Shown: positions 1 through 6,599 of the stretch, one piece after another
How positions within the stretch are numbered: the first letter of the stretch is position 1
How the letters are laid out: each line of letters starts with the position of its first letter
Source of the DNA: Chitinophagaceae bacterium
GTDB taxonomy: Bacteria > Bacteroidota > Bacteroidia > Chitinophagales > Chitinophagaceae
DNA: 8,342 nt
Assembly: GCA_947472635.1 (NCBI GenBank)
Contig: CANJDY010000111.1
Location: forward strand, 1 to 8,342
Direction of reading: 5' to 3'
Notes under the pieces: model-generated
The model's database searches: none
The model's input: only the letters and a program-made list of their open reading frames with translations
What the model was told of the DNA's origin: nothing
Made by a program: the position numbers and the translations under genes

Positions 1-78
1 ACTTTAGATTTTTTTAGTAGGAATTAAGTAGCGCAACAACAGGAAGATAGCATATCATGTAAACACAAAAACATTTAC

Positions 79-1842
79 ATGAATGCATTTGAAGCCTTAG
101 GCTTAAACGTACAGTTAGTACAAGCTATTACAGAAATGGGATTCGAAACTCCCACTCCCATCCAGGAAAAAGCTATCCCCGTTTTATTATCAGGAACAAC
201 AGATTTTGTAGGTCTGGCACAAACCGGAACCGGTAAAACCGCTGCTTTTGGATTACCCTTACTCCATTTAATTGATGTGAGTCAAAAGCACCCCCAGGCA
301 CTGATTGTGTGTCCTACCAGGGAATTATGTTTGCAAATTTGCAATGACCTGATGAATTTCAAAAAACACGTAAAGGGCTTAAATGTAGAGCCAGTATATG
401 GTGGTGCTTCCATCGTAATGCAAATACGCGAACTAAGAAAAGGCGTTCAAATAGTAGTAGCTACTCCGGGCCGACTCATTGACCTGATCGAAAGAAAAGC
501 CATTGATCTGCAAAAAGTGAAATACGTGGTATTGGATGAGGCTGATGAGATGCTGAACATGGGTTTTAGAGATGATATTGACTTTGTTTTAAAGAATACC
601 ATATTAAGAGAAAGTATCTGGTTGTTTAGTGCGACCATGCCTACCGCTGTTAAAGCGATCTCTAGAAATTTTATGACTAACCCGATAGAGGTTACCATGG
701 GTAAAAAGAACACTGCCAACGTAAATATCGATCACCAATATTTTATTACCCCTGCCCATAGCCGTTATGATACACTGAAACGCTTAGTGGATTTCAACCC
801 TGGGATGTACGGTGTTATTTTCACTCGTACCAAGGCTGATGCACAAGAAGTAGCCGAGCGATTAGTAAAAGAAGGCTATGATATTGAAGCATTGCACGGC
901 GATCTTACCCAGCAACAAAGGGATAAAGTAATGGGCCGTTTCCGTGCCAAAAGCATTCAGCTTTTAATTGCTACCGATGTAGCTGCAAGGGGTATTGATG
1001 TGGATGGCATTACACATGTAATCAACTACGAATTACCAGATGATATTGAAGTATACACCCACCGAAGCGGTCGTACCGCAAGGGCTGGTAAAAGTGGTAT
1101 TTGTATCACCATTTGCCATAGCAGGGAAGCATACAAAATAAGATCGATTGAAAAAATGGTCAATGCGCAGTTTCATCGCCTGGATATTCCAAGTGGTAAA
1201 GATGTTTGTCGCAAACAATTTTTTCATTTTATGGATAAATTAATGTTGGCTGATATTTCAAATGGCGAATATGAAAATTACTTACCCGACCTGCAGGAAA
1301 AATTTGCAGACGTTAGTAAGGATGATGTGTTAAAAAGAGTAGCCGCTTTAGAGTTCAATCATTTCCTGAAATACTACCAGAACTCCGACGACTTAAATAC
1401 AAAAACGGATTCAAGAGAAAGAAGAGATACCGGAAGGGATCGGGATGCAGGTTCATTTGAAAGAAAAGAACGCAGCACTTTTAGCAGAACGGTTGACAAT
1501 GGTTTTAGCAGACTGTTCATCAACCTTGGCACAAAGGATGGTTTTTACAAAGCCAGCTTTTTACAATTCATTTTAGACGAAAGCAATTTAAATAAAGAGG
1601 TGCTGGGAAAAATTGACATCCGTGAAATGAATGCATGGGTAGAAGTGGATAAAGCTGCCGCTGGAAAAATGATTAAGAGCATGGATGGTAAAAAATACAA
1701 TGGTCGCCTAGTTAGAATGAACGAGGCTGATGGTGGATTTAAAAAACCAACCGATGAAGGTAGAAGCGATAGGAGTTCTAGAAATGAAGGTGGAGATAGA
1801 AGCGAGGGAAGAAAAAGAATTCCAATGAGAGATAAAAGATAA
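79..1842 (+). CDS. DEAD-box ATP-dependent RNA helicase with DbpA-type RNA-binding domain
   Basis: This 587-residue protein should unwind or remodel structured RNA using ATP, most likely in ribosome assembly or cold adaptation, in the cytoplasm. All helicase motifs are intact: Q-motif (GFETPTPIQ, 21-29), Walker A AQTGTGKT (47-54), PTREL (79-83), TPGR (129-132), DEAD (153-156), SAT (185-187), VIFTRT (246-251), ARGID (303-307) and HRSGRTARAG (328-337). A charged linker rich in Arg, Asp and Ser (about 440-472) leads to a DbpA-like RNA-binding fold (about 477-550, starting SRLFINLGTKDG). The protein ends in a basic, Gly/Arg/Ser-rich tail (about 555-587). In E. coli both DbpA and CsdA/DeaD carry this fold, so I do not assign a symbol. 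The start ATG sits directly before the Q-motif region, as is usual. No convincing Shine-Dalgarno or promoter is visible in the 78 bases upstream. The gene is monocistronic here and ends at a strong hairpin. Confidence 0.95.
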   Translation: MNAFEALGLNVQLVQAITEMGFETPTPIQEKAIPVLLSGTTDFVGLAQTGTGKTAAFGLPLLHLIDVSQKHPQALIVCPTRELCLQICNDLMNFKKHVKGLNVEPVYGGASIVMQIRELRKGVQIVVATPGRLIDLIERKAIDLQKVKYVVLDEADEMLNMGFRDDIDFVLKNTILRESIWLFSATMPTAVKAISRNFMTNPIEVTMGKKNTANVNIDHQYFITPAHSRYDTLKRLVDFNPGMYGVIFTRTKADAQEVAERLVKEGYDIEALHGDLTQQQRDKVMGRFRAKSIQLLIATDVAARGIDVDGITHVINYELPDDIEVYTHRSGRTARAGKSGICITICHSREAYKIRSIEKMVNAQFHRLDIPSGKDVCRKQFFHFMDKLMLADISNGEYENYLPDLQEKFADVSKDDVLKRVAALEFNHFLKYYQNSDDLNTKTDSRERRDTGRDRDAGSFERKERSTFSRTVDNGFSRLFINLGTKDGFYKASFLQFILDESNLNKEVLGKIDIREMNAWVEVDKAAAGKMIKSMDGKKYNGRLVRMNEADGGFKKPTDEGRSDRSSRNEGGDRSEGRKRIPMRDKR

Positions 1843-1856
1843 GTTTTGAGTTTACT

Positions 1857-1890
1857 TAAAAAATGCCCCGAAATTTCGGGGCATTTTTTA
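1857..1890. terminator. Bidirectional intrinsic terminator between convergent genes
   Basis: This is a perfect 34-bp palindrome. Its GC-rich core (GCCCCGA, four-base AATT apex, TCGGGGC; 1865-1882) is flanked by an A6 run on the left (1858-1863) and a T6 run on the right (1884-1889). Read on either strand it gives a GC hairpin followed by a U tract. It begins 14 bases after the helicase stop (1842) and 54 bases after the phosphoesterase stop (1945, minus strand), so it can end both transcripts. Confidence 0.9.
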
Positions 1891-1944
1891 TTAATGAATC
1901 CACTGAAAGGATGATATATTTTAGAGCCTGCAAAATACTGCCTG

Positions 1945-3195
1945 CTATACCAATTCAATTACCGTGATCTCGGGTAAAATACCTACCCTACCAGGATAAC
2001 CTATAAAACCAAAGCCCCTGTTGACATACAATTTTTGTTTTACATCTTCATATAATCCCGCCCATTGCTTGTACACATATTGAACCGGGCTCCATTTAAA
2101 TCCTGGAATCTCAATCCCAAATTGCATGCCATGGGTATGACCACTCAGCATCAAATCAATATCCGAATAGTTCAGTTTTACCTCCGCTTCCCAATGACTA
2201 GGATCATGACTCATCAAAATTTTAAATGGATATTTTTCTGTACCCGAATGAGCTAGATCCATTCGCCCATGCTTGGGGAAATTTGCCTTAGCACCCCAAT
2301 TCTCAATACCCAACAATGCAATCTGGTCTCCATTTTTTTCCAATACCACATGTTCATTCATTAACAATCGCCAGCCCAATGTGGCATGAACCCTTTTTAG
2401 ATTTTCGAGATTCTGCACCTTGCTAACCCCTTCAATTGGCCACTGCACATAATCTCCATAATCGTGGTTGCCTAGAGTAGAATAAACGCCCATCGGTGCT
2501 TTCAACTGATTGAACACATCGATGTACTCATCCATTTCCGTAGCTTTATCATTCACCAAGTCACCTGTAAATAAAATAATATCTGCATTTTCCCGAATAA
2601 TTTCTCTTACCCCGTGGTGAACTGCTTCCTTGTCGGTAAAGCTTCCGCTATGGATATCGCTAATATGCAAAATCTTCATTCCCTTAAACCCTTTTGGCAA
2701 ATTATCAAAAGAAAGTTGCACCCGCTTAATATCATATTTGTATTTATTGCTGAACCCATAAATCAGACTGCCAAATAAAGTGCCCCCTACTGCTAGGCCA
2801 AACCAACTTAAAAAAACCGACCGGCTAATCCCCGTTTTTTCACCTGCCTCAGCCGTTGAATTATAATTATACAGCTTTCCTACTGCCCACTGTATCAATC
2901 GACGGATATCATCTGCCAACATAAAAATCATGGCAGCTATTTTTGCCAAAAATAAACCCATAATAAAAGCAAATAAATAAGTTCTTACTTTTCGGGGTAA
3001 CCACTCGGGACCTCCAAAAGCAAAAAGCAAAAATCCAATGATAGCAATGATAGTAATGCACCAGTAAATGCCATAAATAATAACCTTGGTTTTAGGCGAT
3101 GCCGATAAGCTGACAGCTTTTACAGCTTGAAAAACATAGCCATCCAAGAGCAACATAAAGGATATGAAAATGAAAGCACCAATGGGTGAGCGCAT
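1945..3195 (-). CDS. Membrane-anchored calcineurin-like metallophosphoesterase
   Basis: This 416-residue protein has an N-terminal membrane region with about four hydrophobic segments (roughly 5-25, 38-60, 72-95 and 126-147), followed by a metallophosphoesterase domain (about 172-416). The metal-binding motifs are complete: D180-x-H182 (HISDIHSG), G211-D212 (FTGDLVND), G242-N243-H244-D245, H330 (MSHDP) and G352-H353-T-H355. The layout resembles YkuE/YaeI-type membrane-associated phosphoesterases; the substrate cannot be read from the sequence. I chose the ATG at 3195 because the hydrophobic N-terminus begins right after it. The frame stays open upstream to a TTG at 3276, directly after the stop of the preceding gene, which would add 27 residues that look like untranslated leader. 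The FMN reductase-like gene lies 82 bases upstream on the same strand. No TAnnTTTG element is visible in that gap, so the two are probably co-transcribed. Confidence 0.9.
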   Translation of the reverse strand: MRSPIGAFIFISFMLLLDGYVFQAVKAVSLSASPKTKVIIYGIYWCITIIAIIGFLLFAFGGPEWLPRKVRTYLFAFIMGLFLAKIAAMIFMLADDIRRLIQWAVGKLYNYNSTAEAGEKTGISRSVFLSWFGLAVGGTLFGSLIYGFSNKYKYDIKRVQLSFDNLPKGFKGMKILHISDIHSGSFTDKEAVHHGVREIIRENADIILFTGDLVNDKATEMDEYIDVFNQLKAPMGVYSTLGNHDYGDYVQWPIEGVSKVQNLENLKRVHATLGWRLLMNEHVVLEKNGDQIALLGIENWGAKANFPKHGRMDLAHSGTEKYPFKILMSHDPSHWEAEVKLNYSDIDLMLSGHTHGMQFGIEIPGFKWSPVQYVYKQWAGLYEDVKQKLYVNRGFGFIGYPGRVGILPEITVIELV

Positions 3196-3277
3196 AAGAA
3201 ATTTATTATTGATTTTTATAGATAAAGTCGCTGAAAATAGTTGCCCTTGAAATTCAGTAAAATTTCCGGCAACCAAT

Positions 3278-3793
3278 TTATTTTTCTCCTACATTCCATT
3301 TGATAAAGTCATCCAATTGCTGGTGGATAGCCTGCAGCGTATTGGGATCTGAGAAATGACCATCCACATCCAGTAGTTTATCTACAGAAGAAATGGGTAA
3401 CTGATTGGGATGTACAGTCACTTTGATATGATGTAAAACACCTGTTAAATGATCCATACCTCTTAAATTCCCCGCTCTTCCGGTAGATACCCCCGTGAGT
3501 AAGGCTTTTTTGTACCACCACAAAGCATGGGTTTTGCCGGTATCAAATAACATTTTCAATACCCCGGGGAAACTGCCATTGTATTCAGGACTAACAAAAA
3601 TATAATGGGTGGCCGGAATGATCAGTTCATTTTCAATCCTTTCAAAATCAGCATCTCTCACTAATACATTCACCCCCTCCAAGGATAGCAAGGATGCAGA
3701 TATGCCTTTTTCTTGTAATATGCGCTGGTACTCCTGCGCTACTTTCAAGGTATTACTACCTGCTCTGTTGGTTCCAGCTATAATTAAATACAT
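3278..3793 (-). CDS. NADPH-dependent FMN reductase family flavoprotein
   Basis: This 171-residue cytoplasmic flavodoxin-like protein fits the NADPH-dependent FMN reductase family (PF03358), whose members reduce quinones, azo dyes, chromate or free flavin with NAD(P)H. The N-terminal strand MYLIIAG is followed by the FMN-phosphate loop GTNRAGSNT (7-15). The second signature, SPEYNGSFPGVLKMLFD (68-84), contacts the isoalloxazine ring in characterised homologues. A further STGRAGNLRG stretch (103-112) matches the conserved loop before the last strands. The length is typical of the family (about 170-190 residues). The ATG start lies directly before the first beta strand. The physiological substrate cannot be inferred. 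It is the first gene of a probable two-gene transcript with the downstream phosphoesterase, and it diverges from parA. Confidence 0.9.
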   Translation of the reverse strand: MYLIIAGTNRAGSNTLKVAQEYQRILQEKGISASLLSLEGVNVLVRDADFERIENELIIPATHYIFVSPEYNGSFPGVLKMLFDTGKTHALWWYKKALLTGVSTGRAGNLRGMDHLTGVLHHIKVTVHPNQLPISSVDKLLDVDGHFSDPNTLQAIHQQLDDFIKWNVGEK

Positions 3794-3851
3794 ATGTATA
3801 TTTTATCCATTTGATTGAATTTCACTAACAACTAAGAGGTTGCAATGTTGT

Positions 3852-3859
3852 CAAATTTA
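3852..3859 (-). promoter_or_regulatory. Candidate -7 promoter element for the flavoprotein-phosphoesterase unit
   Basis: On the minus strand this reads TAAATTTG, an exact match to the Bacteroidota -7 consensus TAnnTTTG. It would start transcription near 3847 and give a leader of about 50 nt before the ATG at 3793. No clear TTG is seen at the expected -33 distance; the nearest, at about 3891-3894, is too far away. Such an element can arise by chance in AT-rich DNA. Confidence 0.4.
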
Positions 3860-3884
3860 AGCTGAATAACTAAATTTAATATAT

Positions 3885-3896
3885 ATTTTGCAAAAT
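3885..3896. repeat. 12-bp perfect palindrome ATTTTGCAAAAT
   Basis: This gapless inverted repeat lies in the divergent intergenic region, about 25 bp upstream of the minus-strand -7 candidate and about 110 bp upstream of the parA one. Gapless palindromes of this kind are often operators for dimeric regulators, but no second copy was noticed and AT-rich sequence produces them by chance. Confidence 0.35.
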
Positions 3897-4003
3897 TCGA
3901 GTTAAGCCGACCTAGGTTTCCCTCATTCAAATGGTGAAATTGGCCCCAAGCGGTCGCCAGTTTTAAAAAGTTGTTAACTTTACTATAGTTGCATTTCAAA
4001 TAG

Positions 4004-4011
4004 TACCTTTG
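4004..4011 (+). promoter_or_regulatory. Candidate -7 promoter element for the parA-parB cluster
   Basis: TACCTTTG matches the Bacteroidota -7 consensus TAnnTTTG exactly. A weak -33 candidate, TTTA at 3979-3982, sits 21 bp upstream. The predicted start near 4016-4019 would leave a leader of about 100 nt before parA containing the hairpin at 4034-4051. It is the best promoter candidate seen for the downstream genes. Confidence 0.5.
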
Positions 4012-4033
4012 TAGTGGATGCAAACCTTATTTT

Positions 4034-4051
4034 TTTCAACTGATGTTGAAA
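4034..4051 (+). promoter_or_regulatory. Small inverted repeat in the parA leader
   Basis: TTTCAAC and GTTGAAA form perfect 7-bp arms around a TGAT loop. It lies about 20 nt downstream of the predicted parA transcription start and 64 nt before the ATG. It could be a weak RNA hairpin or a protein-binding site. The outer TTTCA and TGAAA match the arms of the usual parS sequence, but the spacing is 8 bp rather than 2 bp, so it is not a canonical parS. Confidence 0.35.
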
Positions 4052-4102
4052 CGGATATAGTTAATTGCAATGAAAAACTTACTCACATTAATTAATTCTC
4101 CC

Positions 4103-4108
4103 AGAGGG
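4103..4108 (+). promoter_or_regulatory. Shine-Dalgarno-like sequence before parA
   Basis: AGAGGG ends 7 bases before the parA ATG, which is suitable spacing for pairing with the 3' end of 16S rRNA. Most other genes in this window lack such a purine run, as is common in Bacteroidota, so it supports the chosen start and may mean parA is translated more strongly than its neighbours. Confidence 0.45.
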
Positions 4109-4115
4109 AATCAGT

Positions 4116-4916
4116 ATGGCAAGAATAATAGGGATCACCAACCAGAAGGGGGGAGTAGGGAAAACCACTACCGCAATCAATCTAGCAGCAAGTTTAGCTG
4201 TGTTGGAATATAAAACCTTACTGGTAGATGCCGACCCGCAGGCAAATAGCACCACAGGAGTGGGATTTGACCTCCACAACATTACCCAGAGTTTATATGA
4301 CTGCATGGTGAATGAAGCCAGCGCAAAGGATGTACTGCTAAGAACGGAAGTGCCTAATCTCGACCTGATACCCTCGCATATTGACTTAGTAGGAGCTGAA
4401 ATTGAAATGATCAATTACCCCAACAGGGAAGGTGTGTTGAAGAAAATATTGGAACCTATCAGGGATGAATATGACTTTATTGTAATCGACTGCTCTCCTT
4501 CACTTGGCTTGATTACTGTCAATGCGCTCGTGGCTTCTGATAGTGTGGCGGTGCCGGTACAAACAGAATTTTTTGCACTGGAAGGTCTGGGCAAATTATT
4601 AAACACCATCAAGATCGTACAAAACAGGCTCAACCCTGAACTACAAATAGAAGGTATTTTAATGACCATGTATGATGGCCGTTTGCGTTTATGCAACCAG
4701 GTGGTTTCCGAAGTAAGGCGGCATTTTGAAGATATGGTATTCAGTAGCATTATTCATCGAAATACCCGGTTGAGTGAAGCCCCTAGCTTTGGGAAGCCAG
4801 TAATTTTGTATGATGCAGAAAGCAAGGGCGCTATCAATTACCTCAATCTAGCCAAGGAAATTTTACAGAAAAATAACCTCACTAAAATTCAGCAAGAAGA
4901 CCGGGTAATCCAATAA
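4116..4916 (+). CDS. parA: Chromosome-partitioning ATPase ParA (Soj family)
   Basis: This 266-residue deviant Walker ATPase should bind the nucleoid as an ATP dimer and be stimulated by ParB to drive segregation of the origin region. The N-terminus MARIIGITNQKGGVGKTTT carries the deviant Walker A motif (11-19) with the signature lysine K11. Walker A' is DADPQAN (38-44) and Walker B is VIDCSPS (123-129). The length and the lack of an N-terminal DNA-binding extension match chromosomal Soj-type ParA (about 250-270 residues) rather than plasmid P1-type ParA. The start is well placed, directly before the first beta strand, with an AGAGGG sequence 7 bases upstream. It is followed after 119 bp by parB. 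Its likely promoter is the TACCTTTG element at 4004. Confidence 0.96.
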   Translation: MARIIGITNQKGGVGKTTTAINLAASLAVLEYKTLLVDADPQANSTTGVGFDLHNITQSLYDCMVNEASAKDVLLRTEVPNLDLIPSHIDLVGAEIEMINYPNREGVLKKILEPIRDEYDFIVIDCSPSLGLITVNALVASDSVAVPVQTEFFALEGLGKLLNTIKIVQNRLNPELQIEGILMTMYDGRLRLCNQVVSEVRRHFEDMVFSSIIHRNTRLSEAPSFGKPVILYDAESKGAINYLNLAKEILQKNNLTKIQQEDRVIQ

Positions 4917-4948
4917 AACTAGTGTAACGAATCGCTTTTAGTAACCTC

Positions 4949-4970
4949 TCTTTGCCAACACCAGCAAAGA
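4949..4970 (+). repeat. Inverted repeat with flanking direct repeats in the parA-parB gap
   Basis: TCTTTGC (4949-4955) and GCAAAGA (4964-4970) form a perfect 7-bp stem with an 8-base loop. Direct copies of ACCTCTC (4944-4950 and 4973-4979) flank the structure and overlap its left arm. It lies 32 bases after the parA stop. There is no T tract after the stem, so it does not look like an intrinsic terminator. It may be an RNA processing or attenuation element, a binding site, or chance. Confidence 0.35.
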
Positions 4971-5035
4971 ATACCTCTCAATAAAGCAAATCGACACTGC
5001 CAAATAAATAACCTATCATCAATCAGCATTTAATT

Positions 5036-5950
5036 ATGACTCCTCCAAATAAAAAAGACGCACTAGGAAAAGGCATTCGCAGTTTATTACAAAATATGGA
5101 TGCGGATTTTAAAAATACGTCGGGTAATCTAAGGACCGATTTAGTAGAAAGAACCACTACTACCAATCGAGTTTCTCTAGATCAAATAGAAATCAACCCA
5201 AAGCAACCAAGAAAGGATTTTGATGAGACCGCACTGAGCGAACTAGCCGCTTCATTAAAATTACATGATATCATTCAGCCACTTACCGTAAGTAAAATGG
5301 CCTCCGGAAAATACCGATTGATAGCGGGAGAAAGACGTTTCAGGGCCGCCAAAATTGCCGGCTTAAAAGATGTGCCCGTATATGTTAGACAGGTGAATGA
5401 TGCAGAGTTGCTGGAATTGGCATTGCTAGAAAATTTACAAAGAGAAAATTTAAATTCAATTGAAATTGCCCTCAGCTACAAAAGACTGATGGATGAATTG
5501 GATTATACACAGGAGAAGGTGGCAGAGCGTATGGGAAAAGAACGCAGTACCATTACTAACTATATCCGCCTGCTAAAACTCCCGCCTGATATCCAGATTG
5601 CAGTTCGTACCGGTGTTATTTCAATGGGACATGCCAGAGCCTTGATTAGTGTAGACATGGTGGACAAACAGCTTTTTATATTTTCAGAAATCAAAAACAA
5701 GGAACTGTCAGTTAGGCAAACAGAAGATCTAGTTCGAAAAATGTATACCGGCAGTGACGCTGGAAAAAATCCGATCAAAGCCGGACTTCCTCCAGCCTTT
5801 AAAAAAATTGAAGACAACTTATCCTCTCAATTCAATACCAAGGTAAAACTAGTTCACAACAAAAAGGGATTTGGCTCGGTAACATTTGAATACTACTCAC
5901 TAGAAGAATTGAATGGGCTATTGGACAAATTGAATATCAAAGTAAGTTAA
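5036..5950 (+). CDS. parB: Chromosome-partitioning protein ParB (Spo0J family)
   Basis: This 304-residue protein should bind parS, hydrolyse CTP to slide as a clamp along DNA, and activate ParA. The basic N-terminus with ALGKGIRSLL (9-18) is the usual ParA-interacting segment. The ParB/Sulfiredoxin-type CTP-binding domain spans about 44-140 and includes NPKQPRKDF (54-62), GERRFRAA (98-105) and ENLQREN (132-138). A helix-turn-helix follows (about 157-183; YTQEKVAERMGKERSTITNYIRLLKLP), and the C-terminal dimerisation region is about 255-304. The length is normal for a chromosomal ParB. No clear Shine-Dalgarno or TAnnTTTG element precedes it, so it is probably transcribed with parA despite the 119-bp gap. 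Its TAA stop overlaps the ATG of the next gene by one base (TAATG). Confidence 0.96.
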   Translation: MTPPNKKDALGKGIRSLLQNMDADFKNTSGNLRTDLVERTTTTNRVSLDQIEINPKQPRKDFDETALSELAASLKLHDIIQPLTVSKMASGKYRLIAGERRFRAAKIAGLKDVPVYVRQVNDAELLELALLENLQRENLNSIEIALSYKRLMDELDYTQEKVAERMGKERSTITNYIRLLKLPPDIQIAVRTGVISMGHARALISVDMVDKQLFIFSEIKNKELSVRQTEDLVRKMYTGSDAGKNPIKAGLPPAFKKIEDNLSSQFNTKVKLVHNKKGFGSVTFEYYSLEELNGLLDKLNIKVS

Positions 5951-6564
5951 TGCTGAAATTAGGATCCATATGTATACTCATTAGTTTATTTTTTTTTAAT
6001 GGTAAAACAACTGCTCAAATATCCAAGAGCAGCAATGCTGCAGAACAAATCAATATTGCAGATACCAGTAACAAAAAAAAGGTAAAAAAATTTGATCCCC
6101 GCATAGCTACTAAGCGCTCTGCCTTGATACCCGGCTGGGGCCAGATTTACAACAAAAAATATTGGAAACTACCACTCGTATATGGAGGGCTAGGCATCAC
6201 CGCCGGCGTATTTCAGTACAATGTAAAAAATTACAAATTGTTGCGCCTGGCCTATATGTACAAAATTGATACCATTAGCGCCAATGATGCATTGATAGAC
6301 CCACGGTTTAAAAACCTTTCAGCAAATGCACTGCGCAGCTATCGTACCGCCTTCCGGCAAAATGTAGATTATACGGTGTTGTTTTTTATTGCTTTTTGGG
6401 GTTTGAACGTAGTAGATGCCACGGTTGACGGACATCTGAAGCAATTTGATGTGAATGACAACCTTAGTCTACAACTAAAACAGGGATACAGCCCTATGGC
6501 CAATACTACCGGCATTAGTCTAGTACTAGACATTCACTCAAAAAAAATGTACGCCAGTAAATAA
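5950..6564 (+). CDS. DUF5683 family membrane protein, function unknown
   Basis: This 204-residue protein has an apparent signal peptide (MLKLGSICILISLFFFNGKTTA, likely cut near residue 22), a Lys-rich stretch (42-47), and the conserved block SALIPGWGQIYNKKYWKLP (57-75) that I associate with DUF5683. Two hydrophobic segments follow (about 74-90 and 141-157). The second runs into the conserved NVVDATVDGHLKQFDVND (153-170). The fold suggests an envelope protein, but the function is not known. Its ATG overlaps the parB stop codon by one base, implying translational coupling. I recall DUF5683 lying beside parB and dapB in many Bacteroidota, which hints at a role tied to partition or envelope growth. 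The gene is unusually rich in homopolymers: T9 at 5989-5997, A8 at 6073-6080, A7 at 6084-6090 and A8 at 6540-6547. Confidence 0.85.
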   Translation: MLKLGSICILISLFFFNGKTTAQISKSSNAAEQINIADTSNKKKVKKFDPRIATKRSALIPGWGQIYNKKYWKLPLVYGGLGITAGVFQYNVKNYKLLRLAYMYKIDTISANDALIDPRFKNLSANALRSYRTAFRQNVDYTVLFFIAFWGLNVVDATVDGHLKQFDVNDNLSLQLKQGYSPMANTTGISLVLDIHSKKMYASK

Positions 6565-6565
6565 T

Positions 6566-6573
6566 TATATTTG
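6566..6573 (+). promoter_or_regulatory. Candidate internal -7 promoter element before dapB
   Basis: TATATTTG, directly after the DUF5683 stop codon, matches TAnnTTTG exactly and would start transcription near 6580, about 20 nt before dapB. No TTG is visible at the -33 distance, and the short gap is very AT-rich, so this may be chance. If real, dapB could be expressed independently of parAB. Confidence 0.3.
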
Positions 6574-6599
6574 CTTTTTTTATACATCAACCAACTACC

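Larger units (their letters stand above)
3794..4115. other. Divergent intergenic region between the flavoprotein gene and parA
   Basis: This 322-bp stretch carries no convincing gene. A 63-codon minus-strand frame (3832-4023) covers much of it but has no recognisable domain and runs across the parA promoter candidate. What can be seen is a minus-strand TAAATTTG box, a plus-strand TACCTTTG box, a 12-bp palindrome (3885-3896), a small hairpin (4034-4051) and a locally GC-richer patch near 3940-3962. No tRNA, canonical parS or cluster of DnaA boxes was seen. Confidence 0.7.

Noticed and set aside
5..12. TAGATTTT upstream of the helicase gene as a -7 promoter element
   Set aside because: The final G of TAnnTTTG is missing and the region upstream is cut by the window edge, so it cannot be supported.
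1545..1958. 137-codon minus-strand open frame opposite the helicase 3' end
   Set aside because: It is antisense to a clear coding region, crosses the terminator palindrome, and its Leu/Ser-rich translation is what antisense of an Arg/Glu/Lys-rich gene gives.
3196..3276. 27-residue N-terminal extension of the phosphoesterase from a TTG codon at 3276
   Set aside because: The extension is polar and lies outside the membrane domain; an ATG at 3195 directly before the first hydrophobic segment is the more likely start.
3803..3811. TTATCCATT resembling a DnaA box
   Set aside because: It matches only 7 of 9 bases of TTATCCACA, is a single copy, and there is no AT-rich unwinding region with a box cluster, so an origin is not supported.
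3832..4023. 63-codon minus-strand open frame filling much of the divergent intergenic region
   Set aside because: It has no recognisable domain or start signal, it overlaps the promoter candidate for parA, and its composition looks like translated non-coding DNA.
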